Below, piece by piece: positions 45,797 to 55,026 of a stretch of 64,000 nucleotides of DNA; position 1 is the first letter of the stretch; every line of letters starts with the position of its first letter. Source of the stretch: Mesorhizobium sp. WSM4313 (GTDB lineage: Bacteria; Pseudomonadota; Alphaproteobacteria; Rhizobiales; Rhizobiaceae); the NCBI RefSeq assembly GCF_002294725.1, contig NZ_NSFT01000004.1:310001-374000 (forward strand), in the 5' to 3' direction. The position numbers were made by a program, and so were the translations under genes. The notes below the pieces were generated by a model. The model saw nothing but the letters and a program-made list of their open reading frames with translations, was not told where the DNA came from and did no database searches.

Positions 45797-46878
45797 TAGC
45801 CGTCTTCCTTGTATAGCAGAAACGTCACCCCAAAGAACATAGCCACGACAACCGGAACCCATGCAGCCACCACAGTAGGCACGAATCCGGCTACACCGAA
45901 TGCCTTGACCAGTACCGAAACGACATAAAGCAGAAAGCCGGCCACGACGCCACCCAGAATCATCGTTGCCGACTGTCCCATTCGCGCAAATCGCATTGAA
46001 ACCGTTGCAGCAATCAGCGTCATGGCGACGAGAAGGAACGGCAAGGCCACCAGCGAATCAAACTGCATGGCGAAGGCATTCGCCTTGAGTCCGAAGGACC
46101 GGGCAACCTCGATCTTACGCGGCAGCTCGTAGAAGGGGATGGTTTCCGGGCGTGCCAGGCGCTCCTGCACGAATTCCGGCTTGAGATTGGTCGGCACCCT
46201 GTCGGACGCCAGCGCCTGGATATTGCCCCCCTTGAAGACCTTTACGTCCTGCAAGTCCCAATAGCCGTCGCGCAGGAAAGCTTTGGCTGCATCCTTGCGT
46301 TCGGCGATGTTGCCCTGCGGGTCGAGGATGAAAAACACCGCCTCCGCCATCTCCAGCCCCTGATTGAGGATGGCGCGGGCGCCGATGATGGTGTCGCCCG
46401 ATTCGGTCTTCTGCCTGAGCCAGGGCGTGACGTTGGTCGTGACGGCATTCGACTTGCCGGCCCTGAGGTCGTTCTCCATCTGCTCGGACCAGGAAAAGCC
46501 GTGCGCTGCGATCGGATTGATCACGGCGACCGACAGCACGCCGAACATCAGCGCGCCGACGCAGCACGGAAACAGGAACTGCCAGGCCGAGACGCCGGCC
46601 GAGCGGGCGATCACCAGCTCGTAACGGCGGTTGAGCGACACCAGCGTTGCCATTGCCGAGAACAGTCCGACGAACGGCACCGTCTGCAGCATGATCATCG
46701 GCATCCTGAGCGCCGAAATGGCGAAGGCTGTGCCGTAGGTGAAGCCGGGCAGCCCGGTCGTGCGGCCCGAAAGCTCGGTAAAGTCGATCAGGAACACCAG
46801 CGCCAGCAGGCCGAGGAAGAACCAGAAGGTGATCGAGACGTAACGGAAAAAGAAATAGCGGCCCAGCGTCCAGCCCAT
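45796..46878 (-). CDS. lptG: LPS export ABC transporter permease LptG
   Basis: 360-residue permease of the LptB2FG LPS extractor. N-terminal helices begin MGWTLGRYFFFRYVSITFWFFLGL; a periplasmic beta-jellyroll is central (~130-265); the last three helices end in VVVAMFFGVTFLLYKEDG. The start at 46878 follows the lptF stop by two bases. Upstream ORF extension to 47238 lies over lptF and is not used. Confidence 0.95.
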   Translation of the reverse strand: MGWTLGRYFFFRYVSITFWFFLGLLALVFLIDFTELSGRTTGLPGFTYGTAFAISALRMPMIMLQTVPFVGLFSAMATLVSLNRRYELVIARSAGVSAWQFLFPCCVGALMFGVLSVAVINPIAAHGFSWSEQMENDLRAGKSNAVTTNVTPWLRQKTESGDTIIGARAILNQGLEMAEAVFFILDPQGNIAERKDAAKAFLRDGYWDLQDVKVFKGGNIQALASDRVPTNLKPEFVQERLARPETIPFYELPRKIEVARSFGLKANAFAMQFDSLVALPFLLVAMTLIAATVSMRFARMGQSATMILGGVVAGFLLYVVSVLVKAFGVAGFVPTVVAAWVPVVVAMFFGVTFLLYKEDG

Positions 46879-46880
46879 GG

Positions 46881-48077
46881 TCAGGCTCCCTGGCCGGAAG
46901 TGCGCCGGACGAGCCAGAGCTTGAATGTTGTCCAGTTGTCGCCGGCACGCTTGGCGAGGCCCGTCAGCCAGTCTGCCCAGCTGACCGGCAATTCCATGGT
47001 GCGCGACGATACGATGAACCAGATCGAGACCGCGGAGGCGATGAGCGGTATGGCGTAGAGCAGGTAGACATAGTACCAGACCCTGTCGGCCTTGCCTGCG
47101 GCGAAGAAGCCCAGCCATCGCACGAAAAGCGCTATCGCGATTGCCGTGATCAGCGGATTGATGCGCGCTTCCCGGTGCGAGCGCGCGTCGCCCGCAACGG
47201 CAAGCGCGATCAGCGCGAACACCAGCGAATAGGACCATTCGGCGAGACGCTGGTTGAGCTCCGCCCGGTAGCTGCCCGGTTCGCGCTGGAACATCTTGTC
47301 GTTGGGATCCGGGCTGAGCAGATATTGCGTCGTGCGGTCCTTGGGCAAAAGCGTGATGTCGTTCGCCGCCGACATGAACGCCGACATGTCGAAGGCATAC
47401 GAGGTGAAGCGGATGACGGAGAGGTCGCCGGTCACCGATTTGCGGTTGATGACGCCGTCATTCATCATCAGCACCTTCTCGTCGCCCTTTTCGACGATGC
47501 TGCCGGTCTTGGCGTAGTAGGTCAGGCTGGCGCCTTCCTCGCGCGAATCGGCCACGAAGATGCCGCCGAGCCGGTTGCCGGGAAGCCGCTCGCCGACCTG
47601 CAGGAACAGGCCTTCGTCGATCTTGCGGAACGTGCCTTCCTGGATGATCAGCGACAGAAGGTCGGCGCGCGATGCCGCCACCAGCTGGCGATTCTTCTGC
47701 CTGGCATAGGGATCGATGGCGTTGTCGACGATGAAGGAAAACGCGCAGGCCGCTATCGCGAGCAGCAGGATCGGCCGCGCGATCGTCCAGCGCGAGGCCC
47801 CGGCGGCGCCTAGCACGGCGAGCTCCGAATCAGTGTTCATGGCGCTCAGCGTCTGCGCCACCGCCACCACCAGGGCGAACGGCACCACTATCGGGATGAT
47901 CGAGGGGATGATGAGTGCCGCGACTTCGAAGAAAGTCAGCGCCGACTGGCCATTGTCGGTGACGAGGTCGATCTTGGCCAGAACCTGCGTGGTCCACACG
48001 ATCGCCAGCGTCCAGACCAGCGCCGCGAGGAACATCGTCAGCGCGCGGCGCATGATGTAGCGTTCAACGACCTTCAT
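46881..48077 (-). CDS. lptF: LPS export ABC transporter permease LptF
   Basis: 398 residues. Starts MKVVERYIMRRALTMFLAALVW, the family opening, with six transmembrane helices and a periplasmic domain containing ARQKNRQLVAASRADLLSLIIQEGTF and the SIVEKGDEKVLMMNDGVI jellyroll. First gene of lptF-lptG-lptD-surA-pdxA-rsmA; the 377-base region upstream is shared with divergent pepA. A long cytoplasmic C-tail follows the last helix. Confidence 0.95.
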   Translation of the reverse strand: MKVVERYIMRRALTMFLAALVWTLAIVWTTQVLAKIDLVTDNGQSALTFFEVAALIIPSIIPIVVPFALVVAVAQTLSAMNTDSELAVLGAAGASRWTIARPILLLAIAACAFSFIVDNAIDPYARQKNRQLVAASRADLLSLIIQEGTFRKIDEGLFLQVGERLPGNRLGGIFVADSREEGASLTYYAKTGSIVEKGDEKVLMMNDGVINRKSVTGDLSVIRFTSYAFDMSAFMSAANDITLLPKDRTTQYLLSPDPNDKMFQREPGSYRAELNQRLAEWSYSLVFALIALAVAGDARSHREARINPLITAIAIALFVRWLGFFAAGKADRVWYYVYLLYAIPLIASAVSIWFIVSSRTMELPVSWADWLTGLAKRAGDNWTTFKLWLVRRTSGQGA

Positions 48078-48454
48078 GAAGGCTTTTCTCGATTTTGCCG
48101 AACGGCATCATGCCCGCCGACAAGGTAGTGATCCGGCGGCGCCCGCACAACTGCGTCATGGGCGGCTCGCTCCGGTTTGTCGCCCCACGCCACGTGCCCC
48201 GGCGTGGCGGAGTCTCCGCGCCAATGAATAAGAAATGCGAAACATCGATGGTTAACAGCAGGTTGCGGCAGCAAGCTAAGGCCGTGCCGAGGCGAATCCT
48301 TTGTCTATGGTGGCGCCGATATAGACCGCGATTTCGGCCAAAGTCTTGCCAAATGGCGGAAAACGACCAAATGTCGCGCACTCTTGCCAAACCTCTCGCC
48401 CGTTGAAAATTACCATTGCCGGCACCCTACGGCCATCCCCGAAAGCAGGACCTG
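48078..48454. promoter_or_regulatory. lptF / pepA divergent intergenic region
   Basis: 377 bases between divergent genes without a supported reading frame or RNA gene. It must hold the promoters of the lpt operon and of pepA, but I cannot assign convincing -35/-10 pairs. A run of alternating dyads around 48179-48205 (CGCCACGTGCCCCGGCGTGGCG) could form a hairpin in the lptF leader. Confidence 0.5.
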
Positions 48455-49957
48455 ATGACGTCGAGACCATCCATTTCCTTCGCCAAATTCGCCGCGCCCA
48501 AAAAGGGCAGCGTCTTCGTCTTCGCGGCCGATGATGGCGGGCTCGGCGAGGCGGCGAAGGCCTGCGATCCGGCTGGTGCATTGGCTCGCGCCTTTCCGGT
48601 CGCCGATTTCTCCGGCAAATTCGCAAGCTCGGCCGAGGTGCTGGCGCCGGAAGGAACGCCGGTCGACCGGCTGGTGGCGGTCGGCGCCGGCAAGGTCTCG
48701 AGCCTCGACGACTATGCCTGGCTGAAGCTCGGTGGCGCCGTTGCCGCTTCGCTACGCAAGGCGACCGAGGTGGCCGTCATCCTCGATCTGCCGGAGCTGC
48801 AGCCCGACGGTCGCCAGGCGGCGAGCCTCGCCGCCGGCATCCTGCTGCGCAGCTATTCCTTCGACAAATACAAGACCAGGAAAGACAAGGAAGACGCCCA
48901 ATCCGACACGAAGTCGGGCAAGCCCGCCAGGGTAACCATTCACTGCGCCGATCCCGCTGCCGCGAAAAAGGCTTTCGCCGGCGAGGAAGCGGTGGTCGAC
49001 GGCGTGCTGCTTGCGCGCGATCTGGTCAACGAGCCGGCCAATGCGCTTGGGCCCGTCGAATTCGCCGAGCGCGTCAAGGCGCTGGAGCAGCTCGGCGTCG
49101 AGGTCGAGATCCTCGCCGAAAAGGAGATGAAGAAGCTCGGCATGGGCTCGCTGCTCGGCGTCGCGCAAGGCTCGCCGCGCGGCGCGCGCCTGGCGGTGAT
49201 GCGCTGGAACGGCGGCAAGGCCAAGGACGCGCCGCTCGCTTTCATCGGCAAGGGTGTCACCTTCGACACCGGCGGCAATTCGATGAAGCCGGCCTCGGGC
49301 ATGGAGGACATGAAGGGCGACATGGGTGGTGCCGCCGCCGTCACCGGTCTTATGCGTGCGCTCGCCGCTCGCAAGGCGAAGGCCAATGTGGTCGGCGTCA
49401 TCGGCTTGGTCGAGAACGCCGTCGACGGCCATGCCCAGCGTCCCGGCGACATCGTCACCTCGATGTCGGGCCAGACGATCGAGGTGCTCAACACCGATGC
49501 GGAAGGCCGCCTCGTTCTGGCCGATGCGCTCTGGTACGCCAACGACCGTTTCAAGCCGAAGTTCATGATCAATCTGGCGACGCTTACCGGCGCCGTGATG
49601 GTGGCGCTCGGCCAGCACTATGCCGGCCTTTTCTCCAACAATGACGAGCTTGCCGGCCGGCTTTTCGGCGCCGGCCAGACATCGCAGGAGCGGCTATGGC
49701 GTATGCCGCTCGGACCCGAATACGACAAGCTGATCGATTCCAAGAACGCCGACATGAAGAACATCGGCGGCCGCTATGGAGGCGCCATCATCGCCGCGCA
49801 GTTCCTGCAGCGCTTCGTCAAGGACACGCCCTGGGCGCATCTCGACATCGCCGGCACCGCGATGGGCGCGCCGTCGAGCGAGATCAACCAGTCCTGGGGC
49901 TCGGGCTTTGGCGTGCGCTTGCTCGACCGCCTGGTCCGCGATCACTATGAGGGTTAG
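48455..49957 (+). CDS. pepA: Leucyl aminopeptidase
   Basis: A 500-residue M17 cytosolic aminopeptidase. Metal and catalytic residues are in [19 protein letters not shown] and [17 protein letters not shown], and the ending [15 protein letters not shown] is typical. Start [15 protein letters not shown] at 48455 fits the family; the ATG at 48416 lies in a poor context. Adjacent to holC ten bases downstream, the same order as in many proteobacteria. Confidence 0.93.
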   Translation: MTSRPSISFAKFAAPKKGSVFVFAADDGGLGEAAKACDPAGALARAFPVADFSGKFASSAEVLAPEGTPVDRLVAVGAGKVSSLDDYAWLKLGGAVAASLRKATEVAVILDLPELQPDGRQAASLAAGILLRSYSFDKYKTRKDKEDAQSDTKSGKPARVTIHCADPAAAKKAFAGEEAVVDGVLLARDLVNEPANALGPVEFAERVKALEQLGVEVEILAEKEMKKLGMGSLLGVAQGSPRGARLAVMRWNGGKAKDAPLAFIGKGVTFDTGGNSMKPASGMEDMKGDMGGAAAVTGLMRALAARKAKANVVGVIGLVENAVDGHAQRPGDIVTSMSGQTIEVLNTDAEGRLVLADALWYANDRFKPKFMINLATLTGAVMVALGQHYAGLFSNNDELAGRLFGAGQTSQERLWRMPLGPEYDKLIDSKNADMKNIGGRYGGAIIAAQFLQRFVKDTPWAHLDIAGTAMGAPSSEINQSWGSGFGVRLLDRLVRDHYEG

Positions 49958-49966
49958 GTTTCCGGG

Positions 49967-50416
49967 ATGACCGACATCCTGTTCTACCATTTGACCGAAT
50001 CGACGCTCGAGGAGGCGCTGCCGGGCCTGCTCGAGCGTAGCGTCGAGCGCGGCTGGCGCGCGGTGGTGCAGACCGGCACGGAAGATCGCCGCGACGCGCT
50101 CGACCAGCATCTGTGGATTTTTCGCGACGATTCCTTCCTGGCGCATGCCACCGACCGCGAAGCCTATCCGGCCGAGCAGCCGATCCTGCTCACCACCGGC
50201 GAGGGCAACCAGAACGCGGCGCAGATCCGTTTCCTGGTCGACGGCGCGACGCCTCCCGACTTGTCCGGCTACGAGCGCGCCGTATTCCTGTTCGACGGCC
50301 ATGATGCAGCACAGCTCGAAGCCGCCCGCGGCCATTGGAAGACGATGAAGGAAGCCGGTCACGCCGTGACCTACTGGCAGCAGACGCAGGACCGACGCTG
50401 GGAACGCAAGGCTTAG
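49967..50416 (+). CDS. holC: DNA polymerase III subunit chi
   Basis: 149-residue chi subunit; links the clamp loader to SSB. ILFYHLTESTLEEALPGLLERSVERGWRAVVQ is the typical start, WIFRDDSFLAHA is mid-protein, and FLFDGHDAAQLEAARGHWK is near the end. It begins after the pepA stop with a CGGGATG context and is probably co-transcribed. Confidence 0.93.
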   Translation: MTDILFYHLTESTLEEALPGLLERSVERGWRAVVQTGTEDRRDALDQHLWIFRDDSFLAHATDREAYPAEQPILLTTGEGNQNAAQIRFLVDGATPPDLSGYERAVFLFDGHDAAQLEAARGHWKTMKEAGHAVTYWQQTQDRRWERKA

Positions 50417-50483
50417 CGCTTCTTCGCAATCGAACTGCGGCCACACCTTCGGCGGCGGCCGCACCAAGACGTCCGGCTCCCGC

Positions 50484-51074
50484 TCAACCCTTTGCCAGCG
50501 CCGACAGTTGCTCCAGAGTTATCTTGTGGACCAGCGGATCGGCGTGCCGGTGCGCCAGCAGCCATTCGCCGTTTTCACGTCGGAAAACCAGCGTCACCCT
50601 GAGCGGCCATTCTTGGTCCAGGCCACCGACCTTGCCATGCCCCCATTCGATCACGGCGAGCACCGCCATGTCGCCCGATGCGTACGCTTGCACCAACTCC
50701 ATTTTCACCCCGCCGTCTTGAAAGTAGCTGGCCAGTTCGGCCAGGTGCCCGGGGCTTCTGTCGAAGCCCCTCGAGAACGGACCGCCGAAGGGCTGCATCA
50801 AGGTGAAGTCGGGGGCGATCTCGATCAGGTCGAGATAGGTTTTCATGTCGCCACGCATGAACGCCGTGCTGGCCGCCTCCGCCCGTGTCAAAAGCTCCTT
50901 CAGAGCTGCATCGTCGATGGCCGCTTGCGGTGCAGCTTCGCTCCACGCTGCCTGCACCGCCAGCGGCAAGGCAAGCGGTGCCGCCAGCGCCAGCCGCCTG
51001 GAAACGGTTTTCCTGCGGGCTTTCCTCTCAAGCGGCGCGCTGGCCTTGCCGGTTGTGTCGGTTAATTTGGACAT
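50484..51074 (-). CDS. Exported NTF2-like (SnoaL/DUF4440-type) protein
   Basis: A 196-residue protein with N-terminal signal sequence (SRRLALAAPLALPLAVQAAWSEA, ~25-47; a Tat route is possible because of the SRR start) and an NTF2-like fold (AEAASTAFMRGDMKTYLDLI; FTLMQPFGGPFSRGFDRSPGHLAELASYF; WPLRVTLVFRRENGEWLLAHRHAD). Such folds bind small ligands or stabilise reactive intermediates. It is divergent from a LysR gene, so LysR may regulate it in addition to the operon behind it. Function unknown. Confidence 0.82.
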   Translation of the reverse strand: MSKLTDTTGKASAPLERKARRKTVSRRLALAAPLALPLAVQAAWSEAAPQAAIDDAALKELLTRAEAASTAFMRGDMKTYLDLIEIAPDFTLMQPFGGPFSRGFDRSPGHLAELASYFQDGGVKMELVQAYASGDMAVLAVIEWGHGKVGGLDQEWPLRVTLVFRRENGEWLLAHRHADPLVHKITLEQLSALAKG

Positions 51075-51187
51075 GGGAAATCTCCTCAAATTTGAAAGTG
51101 GATACCGGCGGCGCTCTGGCCGTCCGACCGATGCGCTGAGGGATCTCACTTCAATCGAGATGAATCCAGTGATATGATTTCAAGAAT

Positions 51188-52201
51188 ATGCTGCATCAAA
51201 TCGATCTCTCTCGCGCCGATCTCAACCTGTTGGTCTTGTTCGAGACTGTCATGGAGGAACGCCATGTCGGCCGCTCGGCGTCGCGGCTCAACCTGTCGCC
51301 GTCGGCGGTCAGCCATGGCCTCGGCCGACTGCGCGGCCTGCTCGGCGATCCGCTGTTCCTGCGCACGCCGAGGGGCGTCGTGCCGACCTACCGCGCGCTG
51401 GAGCTTGCCGCGCCTGTCGCCGAAATCCTGGCGCGGGTGAGGAGCGTGGTCGCCAGCGCCGAGCCCTTCGATCCCAGCCGTTCCAGCCGCCGTTTCCTCA
51501 TCGGCGCGCCTGATGGCGCCTCGGTGGTATTCCTGCCGCCGCTGCTCGAAGTTCTGCATCAATTCGCACCGGGCATTGACATCGGCATCCGCCAGCTGCT
51601 GCCGAGGCAAGGTGAGACGTCGCCGTTGCCCGCCTGGAGCGACGTCATCGCCGAACTTGAGGCAAGAACTATGGATGTCGCGGTCCTCCCGATCGGCGAC
51701 GTGCCCGAACGCTTTCTCCGGCGCGCGCTCTATGAAGAGGATTTCGTCATCGCCATGCGGGCTGGACACCGGTTCTCACTGGCCCCGAGCATCGAGGCAT
51801 ACTGCGCCATGCAGCACCTCGTCGTGTCGCAGACAGGCGACGCGCACGGTTTCGTCGATATCGCGCTCGCCGCGCGGGGTCTGTCGCGGCGCATCGCGCT
51901 CACCGTTCCCAATTTCATGTTCGCGCTCGCCGTGTTGGCCGAGACGGATTTTGTCTCGGCGCTGCCGCGTCGTTTCGTGGCCAGGCATGCGCGCCGCTTC
52001 GCTGTGATCGCGGTCGATCCTCCCGTGACGCTGCCACCTTTCCAGATCACCGCCGTAGTGCCGAAGGTCGCGATGATGGACGCTGGCATTGCCTGGCTCG
52101 TCGGCCAGTTGGAGCAGGTCGGATCGGCGGTCGATCCATCTGGCCTCACGGCGGCTGATCGACTTCGGAGTCGCAAACGCGGCGCTTCATGCGTTAGATA
52201 A
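51188..52201 (+). CDS. LysR family transcriptional regulator (cluster-linked)
   Basis: 337-residue LysR regulator: HTH over residues ~5-65 (QIDLSRADLNLLVLFETVMEE, RSASRLNLSPSAVSHGLGRLRGLLG), then the substrate-binding-like domain (SRRFLIGAPDGASVVFLPPLLE). Longer than most LysR because of a C-terminal extension (~310-337). It lies 27 bases ahead of the six-gene biosynthetic operon on the same strand and 113 bases from a divergent NTF2-like gene; control of either or both is inferred. Confidence 0.88.
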   Translation: MLHQIDLSRADLNLLVLFETVMEERHVGRSASRLNLSPSAVSHGLGRLRGLLGDPLFLRTPRGVVPTYRALELAAPVAEILARVRSVVASAEPFDPSRSSRRFLIGAPDGASVVFLPPLLEVLHQFAPGIDIGIRQLLPRQGETSPLPAWSDVIAELEARTMDVAVLPIGDVPERFLRRALYEEDFVIAMRAGHRFSLAPSIEAYCAMQHLVVSQTGDAHGFVDIALAARGLSRRIALTVPNFMFALAVLAETDFVSALPRRFVARHARRFAVIAVDPPVTLPPFQITAVVPKVAMMDAGIAWLVGQLEQVGSAVDPSGLTAADRLRSRKRGASCVR

Positions 52202-52228
52202 GGGCCAAGCTCATGCGGCGGGGGGAGA

Positions 52229-53218
52229 ATGCGGATCAGGATCGTCGGAACCGACAGGGCGGTACCGGCTGAGCGCGTCACAACGCGGACGCTGGAGGAG
52301 CGGCTTGGCCTCGGCGAGGGCGCGCTCGAAACCGCGACCGGCGTCGTCGAGCGCTATGTCTGCGAGGGCGAATCGCAAATCGATCTAGCTTGCGCGGCGG
52401 CGACGCTGGCGCTTGAGGATGCCGGCCTCGATCCCGGCGCCGTCGACCTGATCATCGGCGGCTGCGGCGTGCCTTATCAGCCGCTGCCGGCGACCGCGCC
52501 CTTGGTCATGCAGCGCCTTGGGCTGGCCGACGGCTCGGCTGCCGCCTTCGACGTCAACAGCACATGCCTGGGCTTCCTCACCGCCTTCGAGACCGCGGGC
52601 CGCATGATCGAGGCCGGGCAATGCGAGACGGCGCTGGTGTTTTCCTCCGAGATCGCCTCGCGCGCCTTGCCGTGGCAGGATGCGCCCGAGATCGCCGCGC
52701 TCTTCGGCGACGGCGCCGCGGCCGCCGTGCTGCGCAAAGGCGGCCAAGGCGAGGGCAAGGTGGCGGCCAGCCTGATGCGCACTTATCCGTCGGGCTGGGA
52801 AGCCTGCGGCATCGGTTCGGGCGGCACGCGCTTCGATTTCCGCAAGGAGCAGGAAGCGTTCGCCGCGCACAGCCTGTTCCACATGGACGGCAAGGAATTG
52901 TTCAGGCTCACCGCGCGCCATTTCAACGGCTTCGTCGCCGCTCTGCTTGAGCGCGCCGGCTGGCGGCATGGCGATGTCGATCTCGTCGTGCCGCACCAGG
53001 CGAGCCCGTTCGCGCTTGCCCATGTGGCGCGCCAGACCGGCTTTGCGTCGGAAAAGCTCGTCGACATCTCCGCCCGCTTCGGCAACCAGATCGCGGCTTC
53101 CATTCCCTTCGCGCTGGACGTCGCGCGCCGCGAGGGCCGCGTGGCGCCGGGCATGAAGCTGCTCATCCTCGGCACGTCGGCCGGCGTCTCCTTCGGCGGC
53201 ATGGCGCTGGAGGTCTGA
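52229..53218 (+). CDS. KAS III-like (OleA/FabH-type) condensing enzyme
   Basis: A 329-residue thiolase-fold enzyme with the triad Cys113 (DVNSTCLGFLTAFETAG), His256 (VVPHQASPFALAHVA) and Asn286 (RFGNQIAASIPFAL), typical of FabH and OleA. FGDGAAAAVLRKGG and LILGTSAGVSFGG also fit. Housekeeping FabH would sit elsewhere; its gene is first in an operon with an OleD-like reductase, which points to a specialised acyl-acyl or aryl-acyl condensation. A GGGGGGAG ribosome-binding site precedes the ATG. Coupled to the next gene by a 3-base gap. Confidence 0.9.
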   Translation: MRIRIVGTDRAVPAERVTTRTLEERLGLGEGALETATGVVERYVCEGESQIDLACAAATLALEDAGLDPGAVDLIIGGCGVPYQPLPATAPLVMQRLGLADGSAAAFDVNSTCLGFLTAFETAGRMIEAGQCETALVFSSEIASRALPWQDAPEIAALFGDGAAAAVLRKGGQGEGKVAASLMRTYPSGWEACGIGSGGTRFDFRKEQEAFAAHSLFHMDGKELFRLTARHFNGFVAALLERAGWRHGDVDLVVPHQASPFALAHVARQTGFASEKLVDISARFGNQIAASIPFALDVARREGRVAPGMKLLILGTSAGVSFGGMALEV

Positions 53219-53221
53219 GGA

Positions 53222-54205
53222 ATGGCCGTGCTCGTCACCGGCGCCAGCGGTTTCTTGGGCTCGCATGTGCTCGAGCGGCTGGCTGCGTCCGGAACGCTGG
53301 CGCTCGGGCTCGGCCGCGATGAAGCGTGCTGCGCCGCGCTGGAGACCGCCGGCCATCGCATCGTCCGCCACGATCTCGCGCAGCCGCTCGACGCCGCGCT
53401 CGATCCGAGGCTTGGCAGGGTCGAACGGGTCATCCATTGCGCGGCGCTCTCTTCGCCTTTTGGACGCCTCGCTGATTTCGAGGCGGCCAACGTCACGGCA
53501 ACGCGCAACCTTGTCGATTTCGCGCAGCGGCAAGGCGTCAGCCGCTTCGTCCACATCTCCACCCCGTCCGTCTGCTTTGCCTTCCGCGACCAGCTTGGGC
53601 TCAGCGAGGACGTGGCTTTGCCGGAGCCCGTCAATCACTATGCCCGCACCAAGCGCGAGGCCGAAAAGATCGTGCTCGGCCAGCCCGCCATCCATCCGCT
53701 GGCGCTGCGGCCCCGCGGCATCTACGGCAAAGGCGACCACGCGCTGCTGCCGCGCCTGATCAAGGCAGCCAAAAGCCGGCCGCTGCCGCTGTTTCGCAAT
53801 GGCCGGGCGGCCATCGACATCACTTATGTCGACGATGTCGTCGACGCGGTGATGGCGGCGCTTGCCGCGCCCGGGGAAGCGGAGTGCCAAATCTTCAACA
53901 TCTCCGGCGGCGAGGTGCTGCCGGTCCGCCGCATTGCCGACGAGGCCTGCGCCCGCGCCGGTCTCGAGGCGCGCTGGCGGCCGACGCCGCTCATGCCGGC
54001 GATGCTGGCGGCGGGCCTGATGGAAGCAGTGGCGCTCCGGTTGCCTGGCCGCCCCGAGCCGCCGGTCACCCGCTATGGGCTCGGTCTCTTCGCCTATGCG
54101 CAAAGCCTCGATATTTCCAAGGCGAAGCGGATGCTTGGCTGGGCACCGAAGATCTCGTTCGAGCAAGGGCTTGACCGCACGTTTTCCGGTGGTGCGCAGG
54201 CATGA
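53222..54205 (+). CDS. OleD-like NAD(P)-dependent reductase (extended SDR)
   Basis: A 327-residue extended SDR of the 3beta-HSD/epimerase group: cofactor loop VTGASGFLGSHVLERL (5-20), Ser/Thr at 113-114 in HISTPSVCF, and Tyr140-x3-Lys144 in HYARTKREAEK. The STPSV and YARTKREAE wording is like OleD, the reductase of 2-alkyl-3-ketoalkanoates in the Ole pathway. Next to a KAS III-like gene, a beta-keto reduction is the natural inference. Its stop overlaps the MBL gene start by four bases (ATGA). Confidence 0.85.
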   Translation: MAVLVTGASGFLGSHVLERLAASGTLALGLGRDEACCAALETAGHRIVRHDLAQPLDAALDPRLGRVERVIHCAALSSPFGRLADFEAANVTATRNLVDFAQRQGVSRFVHISTPSVCFAFRDQLGLSEDVALPEPVNHYARTKREAEKIVLGQPAIHPLALRPRGIYGKGDHALLPRLIKAAKSRPLPLFRNGRAAIDITYVDDVVDAVMAALAAPGEAECQIFNISGGEVLPVRRIADEACARAGLEARWRPTPLMPAMLAAGLMEAVALRLPGRPEPPVTRYGLGLFAYAQSLDISKAKRMLGWAPKISFEQGLDRTFSGGAQA

Positions 54206-55026
54206 GGATCGTCTTCGCCAACAGCGCCTGGGTGAGCGCCGCCGAGCGATTGATCCTGCGCGGCGGCGGCTGGCAAAGTGTCAAGCTGCGTGTCCGCTAC
54301 GGGCTGTTCTTTCACCCAACTGCCGGGCCTGTGCTCATCGACACCGGCTACACATCTGAGGCGCTGAGCGGTGAGCGGCGTAGCCGCACGCTTCGGCTCT
54401 ACGGTGCGCTGCTGAAACCCGAGCTCAACGCAGACGAGCAGGTCCTGCCGGTGCTGCGGCGTTTCGATCTGTCGCCTGACGACATCCGCACAATCATCGT
54501 CACCCACTTTCATGCTGACCACATTTCGGGCCTGTCGCTGTTCCGCAACGCGCGCTTCATCGCCAGCGATGCGGCCTGGGCTCGGGTCAAGGCGCGAGGC
54601 CCGCGGCGGAATCTGCGCCACGGCGTCTTCACCGAACTCTTTCCGCCGGATTTCGAGGCGCGGCTGGAGGGCATCTCCGCGAAGCCCCGCGTAACGCCGC
54701 AGGGCGCTATCCCCGGCGGCGCCGATCTCTTCGGTGACGGCAGCGTGATCGCGGTCGATCTTCCAGGACATGCCGACGGCCAGTTCGGCCTGCTGTTTAC
54801 CGGACCGGTCCGGCCGCTGCTCTACGCCGTCGATGCGCAATGGCTGCTCAATGCCTTGACCCATAACCGCACGCCGGGTTTCCCGGCCACGTTGATCGCC
54901 GAGGATGCCGCGGCGATCGAGCCGACCAGCGCAATGCTGCGTCGCTTCCTCGCCTCAGGCGGCGAAGTGATGCTCTGCCATGATCCCGCCCCGACATCTT
55001 ACGACCTCGCACCGGAGGCCGCATGA
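54202..55026 (+). CDS. MBL-fold metallo-hydrolase (lactonase-like)
   Basis: 274 residues with an intact HxHxDH metal site (THFHADHISG, His102, His104, Asp106, His107) and a later His in VDLPGHADGQFGLL, with a downstream DAQWLL segment. The arrangement resembles AHL-lactonase-like hydrolases. In this operon it could hydrolyse a lactone or thioester made by the neighbours; there is no OleB-like alpha/beta hydrolase. The next gene starts at its stop codon (ATGA overlap). Confidence 0.87.
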   Translation: MRIVFANSAWVSAAERLILRGGGWQSVKLRVRYGLFFHPTAGPVLIDTGYTSEALSGERRSRTLRLYGALLKPELNADEQVLPVLRRFDLSPDDIRTIIVTHFHADHISGLSLFRNARFIASDAAWARVKARGPRRNLRHGVFTELFPPDFEARLEGISAKPRVTPQGAIPGGADLFGDGSVIAVDLPGHADGQFGLLFTGPVRPLLYAVDAQWLLNALTHNRTPGFPATLIAEDAAAIEPTSAMLRRFLASGGEVMLCHDPAPTSYDLAPEAA

